Counted from the first letter of the stretch, positions 1 through 8,420 are shown. The stretch: 64,000 nt of DNA from Paludifilum halophilum (GCF_002245355.1 NZ_NOWF01000007.1:1-64000); one strand, 5' to 3'. Notes: generated by a model from the sequence alone, not told the origin. Numbers and translations: made by a program.

Positions 1-106
1 GGGTGGGGTTCCACACTCCGTTTCGTTGTTCTGACGAGCCAAAGGTACTCCGTGTGAAACCCCACCCTCCCGAACAGGAGCTTTGTCACAACGCTTCTAG
101 GGGGGG
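1..106. repeat. Right part of a palindromic intergenic repeat (copy E)
   Basis: Positions 1-16 and 52-67 are an inverted repeat with one mismatch (arms gggtggggttccacac and gtgtgaaaccccaccc) around a 35-nt loop. Positions 87-100 read cacaacgcttctag, almost the same end sequence as 56050-56063 and the inverse of 55790-55803. The segment lies just past the thiolase stop codon, so the paa operon may end here. No T-run suggesting an ordinary terminator is visible. The left part lies outside the window. Confidence 0.5.
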
Positions 107-1333
107 TCATTCTGTACCGTCGGAGGATCCCTCTGTATTTTCCACCAGGGTGGCGATCCCCTGCCCCACTCCGATACACATCGTCGCCAGACCGAACCGG
201 CCGTTTCGCCGTTTCAACTCATGTACGAGTGTCGTCATCAAGCGGGCTCCGCTGGCCCCCAGAGGGTGGCCCAGTGCGATGGCACCACCGTTGACATTCA
301 CCTTGGCGGAATCCAAACCCAACTCCCGGATACAGGGGATTGCCTGAGCGGCAAATGCTTCATTCAGTTCCACCAAATCGATGGCATCGACGGTCAGCCC
401 GGTCCGTTGCAACAGTTTACGGGTGGCGTAGATCGGACCGAGCCCCATATAGCTCGGGTCGCAACCGGCCACGGCAAAGGCGCGAACCGAGGCCATCGGC
501 GAAAAACCCAGATCTTTCGCCCGCTTCCGTTCCATCAACAACAGAGCGGCGGCACCGTCGTTGATTCCGGAAGCGTTGCCGGGAGTCACCGTGCCTCCCT
601 CGCGGAAGGCGGGTTTCAGTTGACTCAATTTTTCCAGGGTCGTTCCGGGACGATAATGCTCATCCCTCTCCACCACCCGATCCTCCCCCCGCTTTTGGGG
701 AACGGTGACGGAAACCACCTCGTCGCCGAACCTGCCTTCCTCCCAAGCCCGGGCGGCACGGCGCTGACTCTCGACAGCGAAGGCATCCTGTTCTTCCCGG
801 GTCACCCCGTATCTTTCAGCCACATTTTCCGCCGTCTCCCCCATCGGGATCGGCGGATGTTTTTCAGCCAGCTTGGGATTGACAAAGCGCCAACCCAGTG
901 TGGTATCCACCAGTTCCCGGTTTCCCGGGGGCAAGCCCTCCTCCGGCTTTAACAAAACCAGAGGCGCCCGGGACATGCTTTCCACCCCTCCAGCGATAAA
1001 AACGTCTCCGCTTCCCATCATCAGCGCCGCCGTGGCCTGGTTCACCGCTTCCAATCCGGATCCGCACAGCCGGTTGACGGTCGTCCCCGCCACCTGTTCC
1101 GGCAGTCCCGCCAACAGGGCGGACATCCGGGCTACATTTCGGTTATCTTCCCCGGCTTGGTTGGCATTCCCGAAGATCACATCCTCGACCTCACCGGAAT
1201 CCAGCCGCGGATGGCGCTCCAGCAGCGCCTGAATCACGGCAGCCCCCAAATCGTCGGGCCGAAGACCGCTCAGGCTTCCCCGGTACCGGCCGAAGGGGGA
1301 GCGGAGGGCATCGACGATGACCGCTTCCCGCAC
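107..1333 (-). CDS. paaJ: Acetyl-CoA acyltransferase (thiolase), probable 3-oxoadipyl-CoA/3-oxo-acyl-CoA thiolase
   Basis: This 408-residue type II thiolase has full family length. The nucleophilic cysteine is Cys90 in NRLCGSG, the [10 protein letters not shown] loop carries His356, and the second active-site cysteine is Cys386 in CIGVGQG. It would cleave 3-oxoadipyl-CoA (and 2,3-dehydroadipyl-CoA) to succinyl-CoA and acetyl-CoA at the end of phenylacetate breakdown. That substrate is inferred from its place as the last gene of the paa operon; by sequence alone it could also act as a general beta-oxidation or acetoacetyl-CoA thiolase. The gene is separated from the preceding dehydrogenase-like gene by about 420 nt that hold repeat copy A, so it may be expressed by readthrough or from its own promoter. 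Confidence 0.85.
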   Translation of the reverse strand: MREAVIVDALRSPFGRYRGSLSGLRPDDLGAAVIQALLERHPRLDSGEVEDVIFGNANQAGEDNRNVARMSALLAGLPEQVAGTTVNRLCGSGLEAVNQATAALMMGSGDVFIAGGVESMSRAPLVLLKPEEGLPPGNRELVDTTLGWRFVNPKLAEKHPPIPMGETAENVAERYGVTREEQDAFAVESQRRAARAWEEGRFGDEVVSVTVPQKRGEDRVVERDEHYRPGTTLEKLSQLKPAFREGGTVTPGNASGINDGAAALLLMERKRAKDLGFSPMASVRAFAVAGCDPSYMGLGPIYATRKLLQRTGLTVDAIDLVELNEAFAAQAIPCIRELGLDSAKVNVNGGAIALGHPLGASGARLMTTLVHELKRRNGRFGLATMCIGVGQGIATLVENTEGSSDGTE

Positions 1334-1385
1334 GGTACCTCCTCCTTTTGATGGAATCCAAATTCACTCGGATTCAGGCATAGGG

Positions 1386-1700
1386 GGTTGTGTTCTACCA
1401 CACTCCCGTTACACCCAAAGGGCACAAGTCGCGCCTAGTGCCTCTTCAGGCAACTTTAATCTATTTTATCCTTGCTGGAGGCGATCGGGCTGGCAGGCCG
1501 TCTCCGATCTCTTGCAAAAAACGCATAGTGAGACCGGGAAGCGGAGCGACCTTGGCGAGACTTGTGCTCTCCTGAGTGCAAAGGATCTACGCCGGCCCAC
1601 CACCCTCCCAACTTGATTCCCAGATGAGGCACTAGAGTCGCTTCGCTCCCCGGTCACGCTACAGAGAACACGTCACCCCCTTTTTGAAACCGGATGATTG
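1386..1700. repeat. Dispersed palindrome-ended intergenic repeat, copy A
   Basis: This stretch fills the gap between the thiolase and the dehydrogenase-like gene. Its central part (gcaaaaaacgcatag at 1514-1528, then cttgtgctc and gagtgcaaag near 1561-1583) recurs at 44070-44140 and 55672-55742. Perfect 10-bp inverted arms lie at 1435-1444 (ctagtgcctc) and 1626-1635 (gaggcactag). The right flank, near 1652-1685, resembles 44193-44225 and 8389-8416. No reading frame in it looks like a gene. Confidence 0.65.
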
Positions 1701-1751
1701 GATCATAAATCGTTCTGATCCAGACTCGATCACTCCGGCGGATCGAGCCTG

Positions 1752-2480
1752 TCACCGGTATCGATGAAACCCCCGTCCTGTCGATCGGCCCAGCCGGTTG
1801 GCATAAATCATTTTCCGAATGAGAGGAGCCGGTCGGTAGCGGTCCTCACCCAACTCTTCAAATAAACCCTTCAGAATCCATCCCACCTGGTCCACCCCGA
1901 TCCGGTCCGCCCATTCCAGGGGACCGCGGGGATGATTCGTCCCCTTTTTCATCGCTGTGTCGATATCCTTCGCCGATGCCGCCTTCTCCGTCAATACATA
2001 GGCACTCTCGTTCACCATCAAGGCCAGTGTACGGGGAAAGACGAGACCGGGCTCGTCTCCGACCACCTCCACCGACTTGCCCCAGCGTTCCCAACAGGCG
2101 AGGCGGGCAGTCCACCCGGAATCCTCCTCCGCCTGCAACGGCCGGCTGATCTCCACCGTTTTCATCTCCCGGAGACAGAGCGGAGAAAAACCGGCCACCC
2201 GCTGAGGATGATTCAACCAGGAAGCGGCCTGCGCGGCGCAAGTATACAAAGCCGAAGTAAAGATGGGGACCTGTTCGAAAACCAGGGCTTCCGCCTGCCG
2301 AAGCCCTTCTTTCTTCCAGTCGGCGGGGCCGCTCACTCCATCGATGACTGCGGCGATATCCGGGACCGCCTTCTCTCGGGCCTGTTCCAGCGACCATACC
2401 TCCACCTTCTTCTCCCGGAAAAAGGCCGCCGTTTCTTCCGCCAAGGGGCCATCTCCGACCAACAACACCTTATCCGCCAT
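1752..2480 (-). CDS. 3-hydroxyacyl-CoA dehydrogenase-like protein, probably catalytically inactive
   Basis: This 242-residue protein has the two-domain outline of 3-hydroxyacyl-CoA dehydrogenases. The C-terminal half is canonical (VNESAYVL, GTNHPRGPLEWADRIG, YANRLG). The N-terminal Rossmann part is reduced: the loop reads GDGPLA instead of GxGxxG. The segment that should carry the catalytic histidine (LHFFNPAP in the neighbouring enzyme) reads AGFSPLCLRE, with serine 99 at the histidine position. The ATG at 2480 follows an AAGGGGG ribosome binding site and overlaps the end of the upstream dehydrogenase gene by 11 nt, so the two are translationally coupled. A structural partner or regulator of the active enzyme is plausible, but the function is unknown. 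Confidence 0.7.
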   Translation of the reverse strand: MADKVLLVGDGPLAEETAAFFREKKVEVWSLEQAREKAVPDIAAVIDGVSGPADWKKEGLRQAEALVFEQVPIFTSALYTCAAQAASWLNHPQRVAGFSPLCLREMKTVEISRPLQAEEDSGWTARLACWERWGKSVEVVGDEPGLVFPRTLALMVNESAYVLTEKAASAKDIDTAMKKGTNHPRGPLEWADRIGVDQVGWILKGLFEELGEDRYRPAPLIRKMIYANRLGRSTGRGFHRYR

Positions 2481-3339
2481 GTCGGTAATGCCCCCTTCCC
2501 GCTTTGCGTCCCAAAGCGCCGCTCTCCACCATCTGCCGCTGGTCCGGATGAGGGCGGAAGCGGGGTTCCTGGAAAAATCCGTCATACACCGAGGTGGAAG
2601 CGGCATAATTGATATCGATCCCGATCAAGTCCTGCAATTCAAAGGGGCCCATCTTAAACCCGGCGGAGCGCAGAATCCGGTCTAGCTGCTCCTTGTCCGC
2701 CACCCCGTCCCCTACCATACGATACGCTTCACTGTGGAACGGGCGGGCGATCCGGTTGACGAGAAAACCGGGTGTATCCTTCACCCGGACAGGCTCCTTC
2801 CCTAAAGCGGCGATAAAGGATACCGCCCGGTCCATGGTATCGGCGTGAGTCATTCGCCCCGAGACGACTTCCACCAGCGGCATCACCGGGGCCGGATTGA
2901 AAAAGTGAAGACCCAATACCCGCTCCGGGTGTTTCACCGCCGCGGCAATGGCAGTGACAGAGAGGGAAGAGGTATTGGTAGCCAATACGGATTCACCGTC
3001 CACGACTTCCTCCAGTCGTGTGAAGAGTTCCCGCTTCACATCCAACTTTTCCACCACCGCTTCGATCACCCACCGGGCGGGAGCAACTTCTTCCAGCCGG
3101 ACCGTCGGTCGAATCCTGAATTGGATTTCCTCTGCCTCCGCTTCCTCGATCCGCCCTTTTTTCATCTGCCGCCCCAACCGCCGTTGTATGCGCTGGACTC
3201 CCTCATCCAGTGCCTCCCGGGTCACATCATACAAAATGACTTCACAGCCGGAAGCGGCCAACACTTCAGCGACCCCGCCGCCCATGGTCCCGGCACCGAT
3301 CACTGCCGCCGCTTCCTGTTGATGGCGAGGCTTATTCAC
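2470..3339 (-). CDS. paaH: 3-hydroxyacyl-CoA dehydrogenase (3-hydroxyadipyl-CoA dehydrogenase)
   Basis: This 289-residue NAD-dependent dehydrogenase oxidises a 3-hydroxyacyl-CoA, here most likely 3-hydroxyadipyl-CoA, to the 3-oxo compound. The NAD-binding motif VIGAGTMGGG lies at residues 13-22. The catalytic His145 sits in GLHFFNPAPVMPLVEVV, with the paired glutamate at 157. The C-terminal dimerisation domain follows (GPFELQDLIGIDI). The length is that of the compact FadB2/PaaC form, not the roughly 475-residue fused PaaH of enterobacteria. Translation starts at a GTG that overlaps the stop of the EthD-like gene, so it is tightly coupled within the paa operon. Confidence 0.88.
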   Translation of the reverse strand: MNKPRHQQEAAAVIGAGTMGGGVAEVLAASGCEVILYDVTREALDEGVQRIQRRLGRQMKKGRIEEAEAEEIQFRIRPTVRLEEVAPARWVIEAVVEKLDVKRELFTRLEEVVDGESVLATNTSSLSVTAIAAAVKHPERVLGLHFFNPAPVMPLVEVVSGRMTHADTMDRAVSFIAALGKEPVRVKDTPGFLVNRIARPFHSEAYRMVGDGVADKEQLDRILRSAGFKMGPFELQDLIGIDINYAASTSVYDGFFQEPRFRPHPDQRQMVESGALGRKAGRGHYRHGG

Positions 3340-3643
3340 TGCAGGTCACTTCACCGATCATCATCGTAACCAGGGAACCGGCAAAACCCATCAGATCCTT
3401 GGCAGTCGCTTTTCCTTCGGGAGAGTTCATCGCCGCATCCAGCGCTTCCCGACTGTCAAAGTACATCGCCGCCTCCAGATAGTACTTGGCTTCCCCGCCC
3501 ATAGGAGCTCCCTGCATTTTCGTCACTTCCAGCCTCTTTAACCCCGGCATCTTTTTCACCAATGGAGTGTGAACCTTTTGATAGTGGTCGTCGAAGGATT
3601 CCTTGTTGTCGGGATGTTGATACAGAGCGATCAATTTGACCAT
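3332..3643 (-). CDS. EthD family protein
   Basis: This 103-residue protein matches the small dimeric alpha+beta-barrel EthD type. It opens with a beta strand (MVKLIALYQHP), follows with YQKVHTPLVKKMPGL, and has a second half ending in AMYFDSREALDAAMNSPEGK. EthD relatives sit in degradation operons for ethers, sugars and aromatics, and their biochemical role is rarely known. Here it lies 20 nt after paaK and overlaps the start of the hydroxyacyl-CoA dehydrogenase gene, where other paa operons often have a PaaI thioesterase. It does not look like PaaI. A role in handling a reactive ring-opened intermediate is only a guess. Confidence 0.75.
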   Translation of the reverse strand: MVKLIALYQHPDNKESFDDHYQKVHTPLVKKMPGLKRLEVTKMQGAPMGGEAKYYLEAAMYFDSREALDAAMNSPEGKATAKDLMGFAGSLVTMMIGEVTCSE

Positions 3644-3663
3644 GCCTGATTCCCCTTTTCTCT

Positions 3664-5001
3664 TTAAAATAAAGGACTTGCATCCGACTTCCGGCGATCG
3701 AGCACCCGAACCGCTTTTCCTTCACTGCGCGGAAGACTCTCCGGGGCCCGCAGAATCACTTCGGCATTCACGCCGAGGGCCTCTTTCAACAAAACCCGCA
3801 ACCGATTACAAACCTCACCGCACCGGGGATCACCGGGATCGAAGGTGCCTCCGAGACGCCGTACAAGGGCTTCCGCCGCCTCCACCTCGACGGTGAGCCG
3901 ATCCAGGTGCCCCTGCCGGGTCACCACCAACCGATAATGGGGAGCCGCCTCTTCCACTCCCAGCATCACAGATTCCAGCTCCGACGGAAATACATTGACT
4001 CCCCGGATGATCAGCATATCGTCGAGGCGCCCCTTGATCCGGGACATTCGGGCATGGGTCCGCCCACAGCGGCAACACTCCCGGTTCAGAGCCGCAATAT
4101 CCCCGGTACGGTAGCGCAGGACGGGAAACGCCTCCTTGGTCAGGGAGGTGAAGACCAATTCCCCAAACTCCCCGTCCGGCAAATTCTCCCCTGTATCGGG
4201 ATCAATCACCTCCGCCAGAAAGTGATCTTCGGCGATGTGTAGACCATCCTTTGCCTCCCGGCATTCAATGGCAACCCCCGGACCGATGACCTCAGACAAA
4301 CCGTAAATATCTACTGCATCGATCCCCCAGGTGTCCTCCAGGGTCTCCCGCATCCCTTCAGACCAGGGCTCCGCACCGAAAATACCGTATTCCAGCCGGG
4401 TGTCCCGGGGGTTTTCCCCCGCCGCCGCGAACGTCTCCCCCAAACTGAGGATAAAGGAAGGGGTTCCAGCGATGCCCCGAGGGTGAAAATCCCGGATCAA
4501 CGCGACCTGTCGGGAGCGGTTGCCACCGGAGACGGGAACAGTGGTCATCCCCAGACGCTCCCCGCCGTAATGCATCCCCAGTCCCCCGGTAAAGAGGCCA
4601 TAACCATAAGCATTGTGAAAAAGGTCCCCCGGCCGTCCTCCGGCGGTGGCGATCGCCCGGGCACAAAGATCGGCCCAATGATCGATGTCCCTTTTCGTAT
4701 ACCCGACCACCGTCGGCTTCCCTTTGGTTCCTGAAGATCCGTGAATACGAACTACTTCCTCCCGATTCACCGCAAACAGGCCGAAGGGATAATTTTCCCA
4801 CAAATCTCCCTTTCGAGTAAAAGGAAGACGTTTCACATCCTCCACACTCCGGATCCGGTTCGGCTGGATCCCCGACTCCTCCAGCCGCCGGCGGTAAAAA
4901 GGAACCCGGCGATAAACCCGTTCTACCGTCTCCGCCAGGCGCACCCCCTGTAGGCGCTTCAACTCTTCCCGGGCCAATGTTTCCAGTTCCCTCTGAAACA
5001 A
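3664..5001 (-). CDS. paaK: Phenylacetate-CoA ligase
   Basis: This 445-residue AMP-forming ligase activates phenylacetate to phenylacetyl-CoA, the first step of the pathway. The phosphate-binding motif SSGTKGKP is at residues 89-96, the adenylate motif YGLSE at 233-237, YRTGD at 297-301, a CCRCG metal-binding cluster at 309-313, and the C-terminal hinge region starts with RGVNVFPS at 333-340. These are all typical of PaaK. The start is a TTG at 5001 behind a GGAGGAA ribosome binding site; no better ATG is in position. It lies between paaD and the EthD-like gene with gaps of about 20-40 nt. Confidence 0.93.
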   Translation of the reverse strand: MFQRELETLAREELKRLQGVRLAETVERVYRRVPFYRRRLEESGIQPNRIRSVEDVKRLPFTRKGDLWENYPFGLFAVNREEVVRIHGSSGTKGKPTVVGYTKRDIDHWADLCARAIATAGGRPGDLFHNAYGYGLFTGGLGMHYGGERLGMTTVPVSGGNRSRQVALIRDFHPRGIAGTPSFILSLGETFAAAGENPRDTRLEYGIFGAEPWSEGMRETLEDTWGIDAVDIYGLSEVIGPGVAIECREAKDGLHIAEDHFLAEVIDPDTGENLPDGEFGELVFTSLTKEAFPVLRYRTGDIAALNRECCRCGRTHARMSRIKGRLDDMLIIRGVNVFPSELESVMLGVEEAAPHYRLVVTRQGHLDRLTVEVEAAEALVRRLGGTFDPGDPRCGEVCNRLRVLLKEALGVNAEVILRAPESLPRSEGKAVRVLDRRKSDASPLF

Positions 5002-5040
5002 GAAGGATTCCTCCCCTTTCCCGGACGCTCCGTCTTTTTG

Positions 5041-5541
5041 TCAAACCGGCTTCATCCCCTCAAAGGGCTGGTGACAGCGCTTACAATAAAAGATAGAACG
5101 GCAAGCCGTCGGACCGAACAAGTTGTGTACTTCCCCCTCTTCGGCACCGCAATAGGGACATTCCGGCACATGGACACCGAAGCCGGCCCCTTCTTCCACC
5201 GGAGGCGCAATCCCGAACTCTTTCAGCTTGCGCCGCCCCTCCGGAGTCATCCGGTCACTGGTCCAAGGCGGATCCATGACAAAGGAGACTTCCACTTCCT
5301 TCACCCCGTCCACCCGGCACAAACGCTTTTTCACCGCCTCTCCAATCAGGTCCAGGGCCGGGCAACCGACAAAGGTGGGGGTGATCTCCACTCGGACCCT
5401 CCCTTTCTCCGATTCCACCCGGTTGATGATCCCCAGCTCCAAAACACTGATCGCAGGAATCTCCGGGTCCTTCACTTCCTGAAGGGCTCTTCGCAAATCA
5501 TCGGGGATGTGGTCGGTATCCGTCACCGTCTCAGCCACCAT
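5041..5541 (-). CDS. paaD: 1,2-phenylacetyl-CoA epoxidase, subunit PaaD
   Basis: This 166-residue protein has an N-terminal DUF59/MIP18-type domain (residues 10-90, with DPEIPAISVLELGII and a conserved PTFVGCPA cysteine). It ends in a zinc-ribbon-like segment, CPYCG followed by CKRCH. PaaD is thought to help assemble or mature the iron centres of the PaaABC(E) multicomponent epoxidase. I chose the ATG at 5541; a GTG at 5559 would add six residues and overlap the paaC stop, so the exact start is uncertain. The gene sits in canonical order after paaC. Confidence 0.88.
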   Translation of the reverse strand: MVAETVTDTDHIPDDLRRALQEVKDPEIPAISVLELGIINRVESEKGRVRVEITPTFVGCPALDLIGEAVKKRLCRVDGVKEVEVSFVMDPPWTSDRMTPEGRRKLKEFGIAPPVEEGAGFGVHVPECPYCGAEEGEVHNLFGPTACRSIFYCKRCHQPFEGMKPV

Positions 5542-5552
5542 TCTCCCCCCTT

Positions 5553-6347
5553 TTACCACTGAGCCGCCGGATCGAGGTGATGCACTTGTCCCATCGTTTC
5601 GATCAACTCCTGAAGATCGAGGGTGTGCTCTCCCCGGCGCCCGTCCCGCTCCGGCAGAGGAAGTTCCCCCGGCCAGACCAGTCCCGCTTCTTCAAAGGCG
5701 GGGCGCACCCGTTCCTCCCAACGGCGGTGCATTTCGGCGGAATCGCAGGCAATCACCCCGTATCGGATCAGCTCCGCTTCATAAGCGCCCAGAGAGAAAA
5801 GTCCCGCCACATCCGGCCACAGGGATTCGACACCGGCAGTGATCCGTTGCCTGGCCTCGCCTCCCGCTGCACCCAGCCGAGTGAACCACAAAGAAAGGTG
5901 CATCCCATGATAATGCTCTTCCCGGCGGATCTTGGCCACTCCCCGGGCCAGAGGCCGGTAGCCGGAATCGAGGAGCGCCTCCAACCGAACCGCATCAAAG
6001 CAATCATACAAAAAATGACGAGCGATGGTAGCGGCCCAGTCCCCGTTGGGCCGTTCCGTCAGAACCGCGTTTCGGCGCTCATCAGGCGGCCTTTGGAAAG
6101 CCAAGAGGTCGGGATCCCTTTCTCCCAGCTCCTGCAGCCTTTCCAAAAAGAACACGGCATGGCCCACTTCGTCCTGAGCGATGGAACTGAAGGAGACATC
6201 CTCCTCGATGTCCGGGGCAAGACCCAGCCATTCGGAATCCCGATGTCCCAGACACAACTCATCGTCCGCTAGTTGAAGCAGCAGATCCGCCAACGCTTTC
6301 CGGTAGGCCGGATGGGCGGCGGCCTGCTCAGCGTTTTCCACTCTCAT
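5553..6347 (-). CDS. paaC: 1,2-phenylacetyl-CoA epoxidase, subunit PaaC
   Basis: This 264-residue alpha-helical subunit has the ferritin-like four-helix fold of the epoxidase family. The QDEVGH segment at residues 58-63 and the later RREEHYHGMH resemble the diiron ligand helices. In the known complex PaaC is the structural partner of the catalytic PaaA subunit. The gene starts with ATG 6 nt after the paaB stop and ends next to paaD, consistent with one transcript. Length and order match other PaaABCD clusters. Confidence 0.9.
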   Translation of the reverse strand: MRVENAEQAAAHPAYRKALADLLLQLADDELCLGHRDSEWLGLAPDIEEDVSFSSIAQDEVGHAVFFLERLQELGERDPDLLAFQRPPDERRNAVLTERPNGDWAATIARHFLYDCFDAVRLEALLDSGYRPLARGVAKIRREEHYHGMHLSLWFTRLGAAGGEARQRITAGVESLWPDVAGLFSLGAYEAELIRYGVIACDSAEMHRRWEERVRPAFEEAGLVWPGELPLPERDGRRGEHTLDLQELIETMGQVHHLDPAAQW

Positions 6348-6353
6348 CGGCGC

Positions 6354-6722
6354 TCACCTGTCCCGTAACGGTTTCTCTTCCAAGTCCCGGACGATATCGT
6401 CCAAATGCATCGCCTTCTCCCGGTACATTTTCCACAGGCGCCCATTTTCCGAGTAGCCCGACACTTCCCGGTATTTCCGATCCATCTCCCGGGCGAAATA
6501 ATCCGGGTCGTCGTAGGGAGTCGCCGTCACCTCCCGCCGGGGGACGACCCAGATATTGACCCCGCTCTCCCGCCTCAGAAAATTTTCCCGGGCGGTATGT
6601 AAGGCCATATCCGGGGAAGGAGCGACGACGCTCCCCATATGGACGTGCGGGTCCGCTTGAGTCTTCTGGACAAAGACTTCAAAAACATCGTACTGGATGC
6701 GTCCGCTATCCCCATGGTTCAT
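6354..6722 (-). CDS. paaB: 1,2-phenylacetyl-CoA epoxidase, subunit PaaB
   Basis: This 122-residue subunit contains the characteristic YDVFEVFVQK and HVHMGSVVAPSPDMAL segments followed by the ARENFLRRE and NIWVVPR strands. PaaB bridges PaaAC dimers in the epoxidase assembly. Two in-frame ATGs lie 6 nt apart. The second one (6722) has a GGGAGG ribosome binding site at ideal distance and is preferred; the first sits almost on top of the site. A longer open frame upstream is only overlap with paaA in another frame. Confidence 0.9.
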   Translation of the reverse strand: MNHGDSGRIQYDVFEVFVQKTQADPHVHMGSVVAPSPDMALHTARENFLRRESGVNIWVVPRREVTATPYDDPDYFAREMDRKYREVSGYSENGRLWKMYREKAMHLDDIVRDLEEKPLRDR

Positions 6723-6747
6723 TCCCATTCCCTCCCTGTAACACCCG

Positions 6748-7689
6748 TCATACCACAGACTGGGCGGCTCCCGACCGGACCATCGCTTTCCGCACCCAAC
6801 GTTGTTCTTCATGAGCAAAGCGGCGAAGACGGATGCGGTCCCGGGACTTGGGCCCCCGGTTGAACCGTACGATCTCACTGAATCGCTTCCAGTCCGGCGG
6901 GGTGAATCGCCAGCGTTTTTCCTTTTCATCGTAACGCAGATCCGGATCAGGAATGGTCAGCCCCAGGGACCGGATGCGGGGAACGTATTTGTTAAAAAAC
7001 TGTTGCCGCAATTCTTCATTGGTCTTGGTGCGAATCTTGTACTGGATCATTTTTCGCGCTGCTTCCGTCACTTCCACCGGGCCGAAGAAGAAAAGGAGGG
7101 ACTCCCACCAACGATTGACAGCGTCCTGCAGCATCCGGCGTTGCTCATCCGTCCCCCCGGTCAGCGCCAGGATGATGTTCTCCCCGTGTTGCATATGAAA
7201 GCTTTCTTCGGCACAAATCCGCTTCAGTACCCGGGCGTAGGGACCGTAGGAGGTTTCAAGCAGGGCCGCCTGGTTGATGATCGCCGCGCCGTCCACCAGC
7301 CAGCCGATCACCCCGGCATCCGCCCATGTCGGGGCTTCCATATGAAAAACATTGTGAAATTTCACCCGGCCATCGATCAAATCCGTCACCAAATCCTCCC
7401 GGGTCTTGCCCAACGGAGCGGCGATATCCTCCGCCACCCGCAACAAAAGCTGACCGTGCCCCATCTCATCCTGCACCTTGGCCATCATGGCCAGCTTCCG
7501 CTTCAGCGTCGGCGCCCGGGGCACCCATTCCTTCTCCGGAAAAGCGCCCATGATCTCACTCACGCCGTGCATGTGGATCAGTTTGAGCAGCAGACGCCGA
7601 TACTCGTCGGGCATCCAGTCCGTCGCCTCAATTTTCTCTCCCCGCTCCAGCCTCTCCATGAAACGAGCCTGGCGCTCCTCTTCAGTCAT
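6748..7689 (-). CDS. paaA: 1,2-phenylacetyl-CoA epoxidase, catalytic subunit PaaA
   Basis: This 313-residue diiron subunit epoxidises the aromatic ring of phenylacetyl-CoA with O2. The diiron motifs DEMGH (residues 74-78) and EESFH (161-165) are both intact. The family segments KFHNVFHMEAPTWAD and SYGPYARVLKRI are present. The start ATG at 7689 overlaps the paaR stop as ATGA and has GGAGGAAA upstream, so it is coupled to paaR. The reductase subunit PaaE, which normally feeds electrons to PaaA, is not encoded in this window. Confidence 0.93.
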   Translation of the reverse strand: MTEEERQARFMERLERGEKIEATDWMPDEYRRLLLKLIHMHGVSEIMGAFPEKEWVPRAPTLKRKLAMMAKVQDEMGHGQLLLRVAEDIAAPLGKTREDLVTDLIDGRVKFHNVFHMEAPTWADAGVIGWLVDGAAIINQAALLETSYGPYARVLKRICAEESFHMQHGENIILALTGGTDEQRRMLQDAVNRWWESLLFFFGPVEVTEAARKMIQYKIRTKTNEELRQQFFNKYVPRIRSLGLTIPDPDLRYDEKEKRWRFTPPDWKRFSEIVRFNRGPKSRDRIRLRRFAHEEQRWVRKAMVRSGAAQSVV

Positions 7690-8276
7690 CGCTTTTCCTC
7701 CTTCCCATCGGACAATCCCGACAATAAAATCTCCGTGAATCGATCCGCCACCTGCTCCGGTGTCAGATCCCCCGACCGCCGATACCACTGGTATAATCCA
7801 TTGGCCGCGGACAAAATCAATAACCGGGCGAATTTTTCGTCCACAATCCGAAACGCTCCGCTCTCCACTCCTTCCGAAAGCAGGCGGGCCCACATCCTTT
7901 CATATCGGTCCCGCTTTTGTTGAATGATTCTTCTGCGTTCGGATGCAAGCGATTTCCATTCGTGAAAAAAGACCGTCGCCGCTTCCAAATTGTCCGTAAT
8001 CACCCGAATATGAGCAATCATTGCCCGGCGCAGTTTGTCGACAGGATCCGCCCGGCTGTCCACAATCGGGCGAAGAGACTGTAAAAACAGCTCCGCTCCC
8101 CGATCCGTGATTTCAAACAGAAGATCTTCCTTGGACTGAATATGAGCATACAAGCTCCCGGACAGCATTCCACAGGCTTCCGAAATATCCCGGATCGTTG
8201 TGGCGTGATATCCTTGTTTGCTGAATAGTTGGCTGGATTTCTCCAGAATCCGCTCTCTGCGTCCGATTCTGGGCAT
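7686..8276 (-). CDS. paaR: TetR/AcrR-family regulator, probable PaaR-type repressor
   Basis: This 196-residue TetR-family protein has its N-terminal helix-turn-helix at residues 8-52 (FSKQGYHATTIRDISEACGM, then SGSLYAHIQSKEDLL). The C-terminal ligand-binding domain continues to the end. It is the first gene of the paa operon and overlaps paaA by 4 nt. In known TetR-type paa systems the ligand is phenylacetyl-CoA, which releases the repressor. A palindrome at the start of its own transcript (8316-8325) fits autoregulation. The identity as PaaR rests on context; the sequence itself supports only the TetR family. Confidence 0.82.
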   Translation of the reverse strand: MPRIGRRERILEKSSQLFSKQGYHATTIRDISEACGMLSGSLYAHIQSKEDLLFEITDRGAELFLQSLRPIVDSRADPVDKLRRAMIAHIRVITDNLEAATVFFHEWKSLASERRRIIQQKRDRYERMWARLLSEGVESGAFRIVDEKFARLLILSAANGLYQWYRRSGDLTPEQVADRFTEILLSGLSDGKEEKR

Positions 8277-8315
8277 GATTCATCGCCTCGTTCCTCAACT
8301 GCCGCAGATTAAAAA

Positions 8316-8364
8316 CAAGCGCTTGCTTGGTTTTATGATACAAGAAGATACGAAACGTTGTCAA
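8316..8364 (-). promoter_or_regulatory. paa operon promoter with overlapping palindromic operator
   Basis: On the minus strand a perfect -35 box TTGACA (complement of 8359-8364) is followed after 18 nt by TATCAT (complement of 8335-8340). Directly downstream, over the expected transcription start, is the 10-bp perfect palindrome CAAGCGCTTG (8316-8325), whose flanks continue the symmetry imperfectly. Such a layout suits a repressor that blocks RNA polymerase, most simply the TetR-family product of the first gene. Confidence 0.7.
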
Positions 8365-8384
8365 TGATCTGATAAGTAGGATGG

Positions 8385-8420
8385 CAAAGGTCGCTTAGCC
8401 AGAACACGTCCCCCTTCCGG
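8385..8420. repeat. Fragment of the dispersed repeat family (copy D)
   Basis: Positions 8389-8416 (ggtcgcttagcc, then agaacacgtccccctt) match the right flanks of copy A (1652-1682) and copy B (44193-44223). The central core is absent, so this is a remnant. The rest of 8421-8567 shows no gene. Confidence 0.4.

Noticed and set aside
7690-7893. N-terminal extension of the paaA frame
   Set aside because: It overlaps paaR in another frame; the coupled ATG at 7689 has the ribosome binding site and matches family length.
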